NCBI GenBank assembly: GCA_964540105.1
Contig: CAZILL010000001.1
Span: 62,001-126,000, forward strand
Direction of reading: 5' to 3'
Origin: DATKJY01 sp964540105
GTDB taxonomy: Bacteria > Zixibacteria > MSB-5A5 > GN15 > FEB-12
DNA: 64,000 nucleotides
A model generated the notes under the pieces. The model ran no database searches. It was not told where the DNA came from and saw nothing but the letters and a program-made list of their open reading frames with translations. Below, piece by piece: positions 59,980 to 64,000 of this stretch (position 1 is its first letter; the number at the start of each line of letters is the position of its first letter). A program made the translations under genes and the position numbers.

Positions 59980-60993
59980 ATGGCTAAGCATAGAGTGACC
60001 TTGATTCCGGGCGATGGCATCGGCCCGGAAGTAAGTGAAGCGACCGTGCGCGTCATCGAAGCCGCCGGGGTTGATATCGAGTGGGATCGCTTCGAGGCCG
60101 GTGCGGCCGCGATTCAGAAATTTGGGGAGTCGGTGCCGGACGGATTGCTAGATTCGATTCGCCAGAACAAGACCGCGCTCAAAGGACCGCTCACGACCTT
60201 TGTGGGCAAAGGGTTCAAATCGGCCAATGTAACTCTGCGGCAGAAACTCGATCTCTACGCGAATCTCCGGCCGGTGAAATCGATCGGTGGTGTCGCGAGC
60301 CGGTTTGACAAAGTGGACCTGGTTATTGTTCGGGAGAACACCGAGGACCTCTACACCGGAATCGAAAGTATCATCTCCCCGGGCGTGGTGAACGCGGTCA
60401 AAGTGGTCACGGAGAAGGCGTCGCAGCGAATCGCGCGGTATGCGTTCGATTATGCGCGGGCTCATGGCCGTAAGAAGATCACGCTCGTTCACAAGGCGAA
60501 CATCATGAAGATCTCCGACGGTTTGTTCTTGCGTATCTTCGAAGAGGTAGCGCGCGATTATCCCGACATCAAGGCGGAAGATAAGATTGTTGACGCGTTG
60601 TGCATGCACCTGGTCATGGATCCATCGAAGTTCGACATGCTTCTGCTCGGCAATCTCTTCGGGGATATTGTGTCGGACCTGGCGGCTGGACTCGTCGGTG
60701 GATTGGGTATGGTCCCCGGTGCGAATATCGGCGCGGACTGTGCCGTGTTTGAGGCGGTGCATGGAACTGCGCCCGACATCGCCGGCAAGAATATAGCCAA
60801 TCCTACGGCGCTGATCTTTTCATCGCTGCTGATGCTCCGTCATCTGGGTGAGCAGGAAGCGGCGGATCGCATCTGGAAGGCGATGGTGCTGTCACTGGCC
60901 ATGGGGAATCATTTGACGCGTGATCTTGGGGGAACCTGCTCGACGACAGAGTTCACCGACGAGTTGATCAAAGAGATCAAGAGTCGGGCGTAA
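59980..60993 (+). CDS. NAD-type isocitrate/isopropylmalate dehydrogenase homologue
   Basis: A 337-residue decarboxylating beta-hydroxyacid dehydrogenase. The start HRVTLIPGDGIGPEV, the substrate loop with ANLRPVKSI and the segment VIVRENTEDLYTGIE favour NAD-dependent isocitrate dehydrogenase; LVHKANIMKISDGLF holds the catalytic Lys and GNLFGDIVSDLAAG the metal aspartates. It has no encapsulation extension. As the last enzyme of the microcompartment run it could make NADH for the PduS/PduT path or simply be a neighbouring housekeeping gene. ATG 59980 is chosen for homology; a TTG at 59953 lies closer to no better ribosome site. Confidence 0.88.
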   Translation: MAKHRVTLIPGDGIGPEVSEATVRVIEAAGVDIEWDRFEAGAAAIQKFGESVPDGLLDSIRQNKTALKGPLTTFVGKGFKSANVTLRQKLDLYANLRPVKSIGGVASRFDKVDLVIVRENTEDLYTGIESIISPGVVNAVKVVTEKASQRIARYAFDYARAHGRKKITLVHKANIMKISDGLFLRIFEEVARDYPDIKAEDKIVDALCMHLVMDPSKFDMLLLGNLFGDIVSDLAAGLVGGLGMVPGANIGADCAVFEAVHGTAPDIAGKNIANPTALIFSSLLMLRHLGEQEAADRIWKAMVLSLAMGNHLTRDLGGTCSTTEFTDELIKEIKSRA

Positions 60994-61015
60994 TCAAAAC
61001 GGATGAGGTGCAAGC

Positions 61016-61342
61016 ATGTGCGCTTTGAAAACACCGACCGAAGGGCTGATGTGCTGGAATTGCGGGCGACCGACGGGAATCACCGGAAGTGTGACCCGTT
61101 CCGATAGTTGCCCGAATTGTCTGGCCGACTTGCGCTGCTGCCGAGGGTGTCGCCATTTCGATCCCACGCGCAGGTTTCAGTGTCGGGAAAGCGTGGACAC
61201 CAACATTCCGAATAAGGAGAAGAACAACTTCTGCGAATTCTATCAATTTCGTGACGTCGTCAAAGGACCGGGAGGGATTTCATCGCACAAAGATACGAAG
61301 GACTCTCGAAAGAAGACGTTCGACGATCTGTTTAACGACTGA
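61016..61342 (+). CDS. Cysteine-rich zinc-ribbon protein of unknown function
   Basis: A 108-residue protein with CWNC, CPNC, CCRGC and two further cysteines (FQCRES, NNFCEFY), so two zinc sites are likely; the C-terminal 35 residues are polar and lysine/aspartate-rich. Similar short proteins are annotated only as hypothetical. GGATGAGG precedes the start, 22 bases after the dehydrogenase, so it is probably the last gene of the operon. Confidence 0.68.
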   Translation: MCALKTPTEGLMCWNCGRPTGITGSVTRSDSCPNCLADLRCCRGCRHFDPTRRFQCRESVDTNIPNKEKNNFCEFYQFRDVVKGPGGISSHKDTKDSRKKTFDDLFND

Positions 61343-61421
61343 TTCGTGTTCTGGCTGACCGGAGAGCAGTGAGAGACAGGCCATGGCGCCGCCACAGCCT
61401 GTCTCTTTGTTTGGCACGAGT

Positions 61422-61805
61422 CTAATTGATCGAGGTAACGGTGTGGGGGATGCCACTGCCGTTGGTCCATTTGACCGTATCGTTGACATGCACTGAGAGG
61501 GCGGCCGGGATGAAAGTCACCGCCCCCATGCCGACCGCATGCGAGGTCGGGGTTCCGCTGGCCGCAGACACGCTGATGACACCGGCCATACCACTATGAA
61601 AGATGCAGTGATAGGGGACATCTTCGACTTTGGTAAAGACAAAGCTGAACGTGGCGCCGTTGCCGGCCATGGTGCTGGAGCTAAACTGGGTGCCGCCTGT
61701 TGGTGAATTGGACGGGCTATTATAGTCCTTCGAACATCCGAAAGCGCCCATGACAAGCGTCAGGACGACGGCAGCGACTTTCGTCTGGAACAACCTCTGG
61801 AGCAT
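61422..61805 (-). CDS. Cupredoxin-like lipoprotein with circularly permuted motif order
   Basis: A 127-residue protein with a signal peptide and lipobox-like AFGC (Cys24). The mature part shows the copper-site half first: ATFSFVFTKVEDVPYHCIFH followed by SGMAG, giving Cys67, His70 and Met73 in C-x2-H-x2-M spacing as in amicyanin. The half that normally comes first in plastocyanin-type domains comes last: VTFIPAALSVHVNDTVKWTN and then PHTVTS with the fourth ligand His121. This is the order expected of a circularly permuted blue-copper domain and makes a complete type 1 site. A single-domain truncation seems unlikely because both halves are intact. Periplasmic or outer-membrane electron transfer is likely. 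Confidence 0.72.
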   Translation of the reverse strand: MLQRLFQTKVAAVVLTLVMGAFGCSKDYNSPSNSPTGGTQFSSSTMAGNGATFSFVFTKVEDVPYHCIFHSGMAGVISVSAASGTPTSHAVGMGAVTFIPAALSVHVNDTVKWTNGSGIPHTVTSIN

Positions 61806-61935
61806 TATCTCGATCCTTTCTCGCGCCGCCCCTCGGGCCGCGCTGATTGTCAATAATAGATTATAACAATCTACGATACTGAATGGTTCCGCGCGGAATA
61901 GCGACCGCGGGCTTGGTTCGTCCTGAGGCTCGAGC

Positions 61936-62814
61936 TCAGATCCAGAGATGATACAGGATCGCGATGACGGTCAACATCCATAGCATGACAGTGAGGAGGA
62001 TGGGCCGGTCGGTGAAGAGGAGATGAGTTGGGGAGCCTCCCTCTTCCTTGCGGTGGATGAGATAAAGGTATCGAAAAATGCCATAGACGACAAACGGAAT
62101 GGTCAGGTACAGATTCTCGGTCTTGAGTTTCTGCGAGACTTCGGTAGAGAAGCTGTACAACATATACATGACCACGACCGACGCCGTAGTCACGCCGATC
62201 AGCTGATCCAGCAGATACGGCGAATAGTGGCTCAGGCTGGTGCGATGCGCACTGGCATCGCTTTCGAGAAGCAGTAACTCATGGCGTCGCTTGCCAAACC
62301 CGAGAAACAGCGCCAGCAGCAGAGTGTTGATGAGCATCCATTTCGAGGCAGGCACCTCGATGGCGATCGCGCCAGCGTAGGCTCGAATCACAAAACTGAG
62401 CGCCAGCGTCATGACATCGACAATGACGATATGCTTGAGCAGGAACGAGTAGAGACCGTTGAGAAGCAGGAAGAGGCCGGAGATTAACAAGAAACGTGGT
62501 GAAACCAGGAACGCGGCACCGAGCCCGGCCATCCCCAGTCCGACGATCATGACTATGGCCAGGTGGACTGGCACTTTCCCCGAGGCGATCGGCCGATTGC
62601 GCTTGATCGGATGCTGATGGTCCTTGTGGCGGTCAACCAGATCGTTCAGCGTGTAGATCGCGGAGGAGAGCATGCAGAAGATAGCCATGGCAGCCAAGGC
62701 CAGTCCGACACTCCTCGAATCGCCAATCGTGCCGGCGAAAATCAATGCGGCCAGCAGAACGCCGTTCTTCACCCATTGCTTGGGGCGCGCCAATCTGATC
62801 AGACTGAGAAGCAT
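61936..62814 (-). CDS. UbiA-family prenyltransferase (decaprenyl-phosphate phosphoribosyltransferase-like)
   Basis: A 292-residue protein with about eight membrane helices. IRLARPKQWVKN at the start, LNDLVDRHKDHQHPIKRNRP with the first Asp-rich site, and the later LGFGKRRHELLLL are typical of the branch that transfers phosphoribose to a polyprenyl phosphate. It lies 39 bases after EpsI on the same strand, so it belongs to the exosortase locus and may make a lipid-linked pentose donor. Confidence 0.82.
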   Translation of the reverse strand: MLLSLIRLARPKQWVKNGVLLAALIFAGTIGDSRSVGLALAAMAIFCMLSSAIYTLNDLVDRHKDHQHPIKRNRPIASGKVPVHLAIVMIVGLGMAGLGAAFLVSPRFLLISGLFLLLNGLYSFLLKHIVIVDVMTLALSFVIRAYAGAIAIEVPASKWMLINTLLLALFLGFGKRRHELLLLESDASAHRTSLSHYSPYLLDQLIGVTTASVVVMYMLYSFSTEVSQKLKTENLYLTIPFVVYGIFRYLYLIHRKEEGGSPTHLLFTDRPILLTVMLWMLTVIAILYHLWI

Positions 62815-62853
62815 ACTTAAGTATATCGGCCGATCCCGAAGGATTCAAGCGCT

Positions 62854-63504
62854 TTAGTGAGAAAAGGGGAGTGACTGCTCGATCGAGGGGGAGAACGAGC
62901 GCAGGAATGTTACCGCGCGGTTGGTGGCAGCGTCGATGGATTCCCCCGGAACCATGGGCGTGGTCAATCGGATTATGGAGGCGTCAGTCGGGCGCAGGAG
63001 AAGCGAATTCTTCATCAGGTCCCACTTGAGCGCAAATTCATTGTGGATCACTCCTCCGCGCGTTTCAAACCAATAGAACATCAACTGACGATTCTCGCCT
63101 TCCGCAATGATAAGGCGATTGACCTCCTTGACCGTGCTCGCCGACAGCGACAGCGCAAACGGTTCCAGTCGGTCGATCCGCCAGCCCCCGCCGGGGAGAC
63201 AGTGTTTGGGGGAATGAATCTGACTGCCATATTTCTGCGACCTGAAATAAGCCACAAACAACCAATAGGTGTCTCCCGCCGGACCACGATACAGACGCAA
63301 AGCGGTCGTGTCGGCTTTGAGCACGTCGTAGTTGTAGGCTTCGAATCGCCTCTCTTCGCCGGAGTAGTCACTCAGTGTATACGGAATATCGCCAAACGAG
63401 GTGGCTCGATCCGGCATCCGTTCAGAGTAACGTAGAAAATTGGCAAAGGCTCCGCCCGCGACGATCAGCAGACATGAAATCAGCACGGCTCGCTTCATTT
63501 GCAC
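62854..63504 (-). CDS. EpsI-family exosortase-associated protein
   Basis: A 216-residue protein with one N-terminal membrane helix and the EpsI domain: PYTLSDYSGEERRFEAYNYD, the conserved SPKHCLPGGGWRI with cysteine, and QLMFYWFETRGG. EpsI is encoded with exosortases in polysaccharide/PEP-CTERM systems and is often fused to their C-terminus. Its start overlaps the exosortase stop by 10 bases. Confidence 0.88.
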   Translation of the reverse strand: MQMKRAVLISCLLIVAGGAFANFLRYSERMPDRATSFGDIPYTLSDYSGEERRFEAYNYDVLKADTTALRLYRGPAGDTYWLFVAYFRSQKYGSQIHSPKHCLPGGGWRIDRLEPFALSLSASTVKEVNRLIIAEGENRQLMFYWFETRGGVIHNEFALKWDLMKNSLLLRPTDASIIRLTTPMVPGESIDAATNRAVTFLRSFSPSIEQSLPFSH

Positions 63505-64000
63505 ACGCGCCTCAGAATTGCTCCTTCGATGAAGAGCATGATGAAGGCGACCACGAATACGGAAAGCCCCATGATCGAGTGCATGGGTTCTTTCGTCACT
63601 TCATCGGTGACCACGTACGCCAGAAGCGACGTGACAAAGACACGAAAGACATTGGCCACGATCGCGATCGGAACAGTGGAGACAAATAGAGTGATCTTTG
63701 CAGCCAGCCTGTGCTGAGTCGTGTGGGCATACAGCGCCCCGAGCGCCAACAGAGAGACGAGTGACCGCATCCCCGAGCAGGCTTCGGCCACTTCAAGCGA
63801 ATAGCCCGGGAGATGAATCATGTTCCCCTGCCTGACAACGGTCATCCCGATCAAGTTAAGCCCAAACACGGTGATCTTACTTGCCAGGGCCTGCATTGGG
63901 AAGGTCGCGGCAAAGTAGATGACATACGGGACGGGGATCATGAACAACAGGAAACAGACCTCGAACCAGGTGTGGCGCACGATCCCTCTTCCCCAAAGGT
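63495..64000 (-). CDS. Exosortase, C-terminal part (runs off window end)
   Basis: The frame remains open to the window edge, so only the C-terminal 167 residues are seen. Membrane helices alternate with conserved segments: FLLFMIPVPYVIYF, the catalytic cysteine in VAEACSGMRSLVSLLALGALYA, the catalytic arginine in IVANVFRVFVTS and the histidine in PMHSIMG. Exosortases sort and cleave PEP-CTERM-type surface proteins. No substrate with such a tail was seen in the window. It is the upstream gene of exosortase-EpsI-UbiA. Confidence 0.88.
   Translation of the reverse strand, partial: LWGRGIVRHTWFEVCFLLFMIPVPYVIYFAATFPMQALASKITVFGLNLIGMTVVRQGNMIHLPGYSLEVAEACSGMRSLVSLLALGALYAHTTQHRLAAKITLFVSTVPIAIVANVFRVFVTSLLAYVVTDEVTKEPMHSIMGLSVFVVAFIMLFIEGAILRRVCK

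Noticed and set aside
54531..61342. Glycyl-radical (GRM) microcompartment because DUF711 is called PFL family
   Set aside because: The name reflects fold similarity; no glycyl-radical C-terminal motif or activase gene is present.
1..64000. rRNA, tRNA, CRISPR, insertion sequences, prophage
   Set aside because: Scanned by eye on both strands; no tRNA-like T-loop context, repeat-spacer array or transposase motif was seen. A covariance-model search would be needed to exclude small RNAs.

Overview
The window reads as a stretch of chromosome from a Gram-negative, didermic bacterium, moderately GC-rich by eye. A TonB-dependent receptor, a FadL-type barrel, Wza/Wzi-like capsule proteins, lipoproteins and an exosortase show an outer membrane. 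The mix of a bacillithiol deacetylase (bshB1), type IV minor pilins, exosortase/EpsI, eukaryotic-type IleRS and a dnaA-dnaN-recF cluster fits the FCB superphylum or a neighbouring candidate phylum (for example Zixibacteria-like). That placement is inference; there is no rRNA gene here. I saw no rRNA, tRNA, CRISPR array or insertion sequence.

Layout. 1-5.7 kb: the 5' part of hemA, a small zinc protein, then greA, an SSF symporter and a TonB receptor on the minus strand behind a TPP riboswitch (a thiamin-uptake operon). 6-12.8 kb: arsM, a transsulfuration pair, bshB1, an esterase-like lipoprotein without its nucleophile, and a FadL-family barrel. 13.4-20.4 kb: an exopolysaccharide locus (SLBB export protein, lysine-less aminotransferase homologue, polyprenyl glycosylphosphotransferase, Wzi-like barrel). 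20.5-29.3 kb: DUF255 thioredoxin protein, split ada/ogt, oligoendopeptidase F, and a three-gene minor-pilin operon whose largest member carries a CxxCH haem motif, with a sigma-54 promoter. 29.6-36.4 kb: ileS (type 2), a dksA-like gene, lspA, a solitary SRA-HNH nuclease, rrf2 and mrp. 36.4-41.7 kb: probable origin region, dnaA, dnaN, recF and an orphan MalK-type ATPase. 41.7-51 kb: repair and redox genes (mutM, DUF1858, OsmC, DUF302, FmdB, NfeD/SPFH, clusterless MutY), including a 62-residue membrane protein with an in-frame TGA where its family has cysteine: a selenoprotein candidate.

51.3-61.3 kb holds the most unusual system: a bacterial microcompartment (BMC) locus. A TPR-fused sigma-54 activator precedes a 452-base leader with several hairpins and a -24/-12 promoter. 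Then come a BMC-H shell protein with a long proline/serine linker and a SAP/Rho-N-like tail, a BMC-P pentamer (EutN/CcmL), a PduS-like flavin/Fe-S protein, a PduT-like tandem BMC with the Fe-S cysteine, an ACT protein with an added N-terminal helix and linker (predicted encapsulation peptide), a small unknown protein, a DUF711/UPF0210 (PFL-like fold) protein and an NAD-type isocitrate dehydrogenase homologue. No aldehyde dehydrogenase, phosphotransacylase, diol dehydratase, ethanolamine lyase or glycyl-radical enzyme is present in the sequence shown, so the DUF711-ACT pair is the best candidate for the core cargo. This would be a BMC of unknown chemistry.

61.4-64 kb: a cupredoxin lipoprotein with circularly permuted motif order, a UbiA-family prenyltransferase, EpsI, and an exosortase that runs off the end of the window.
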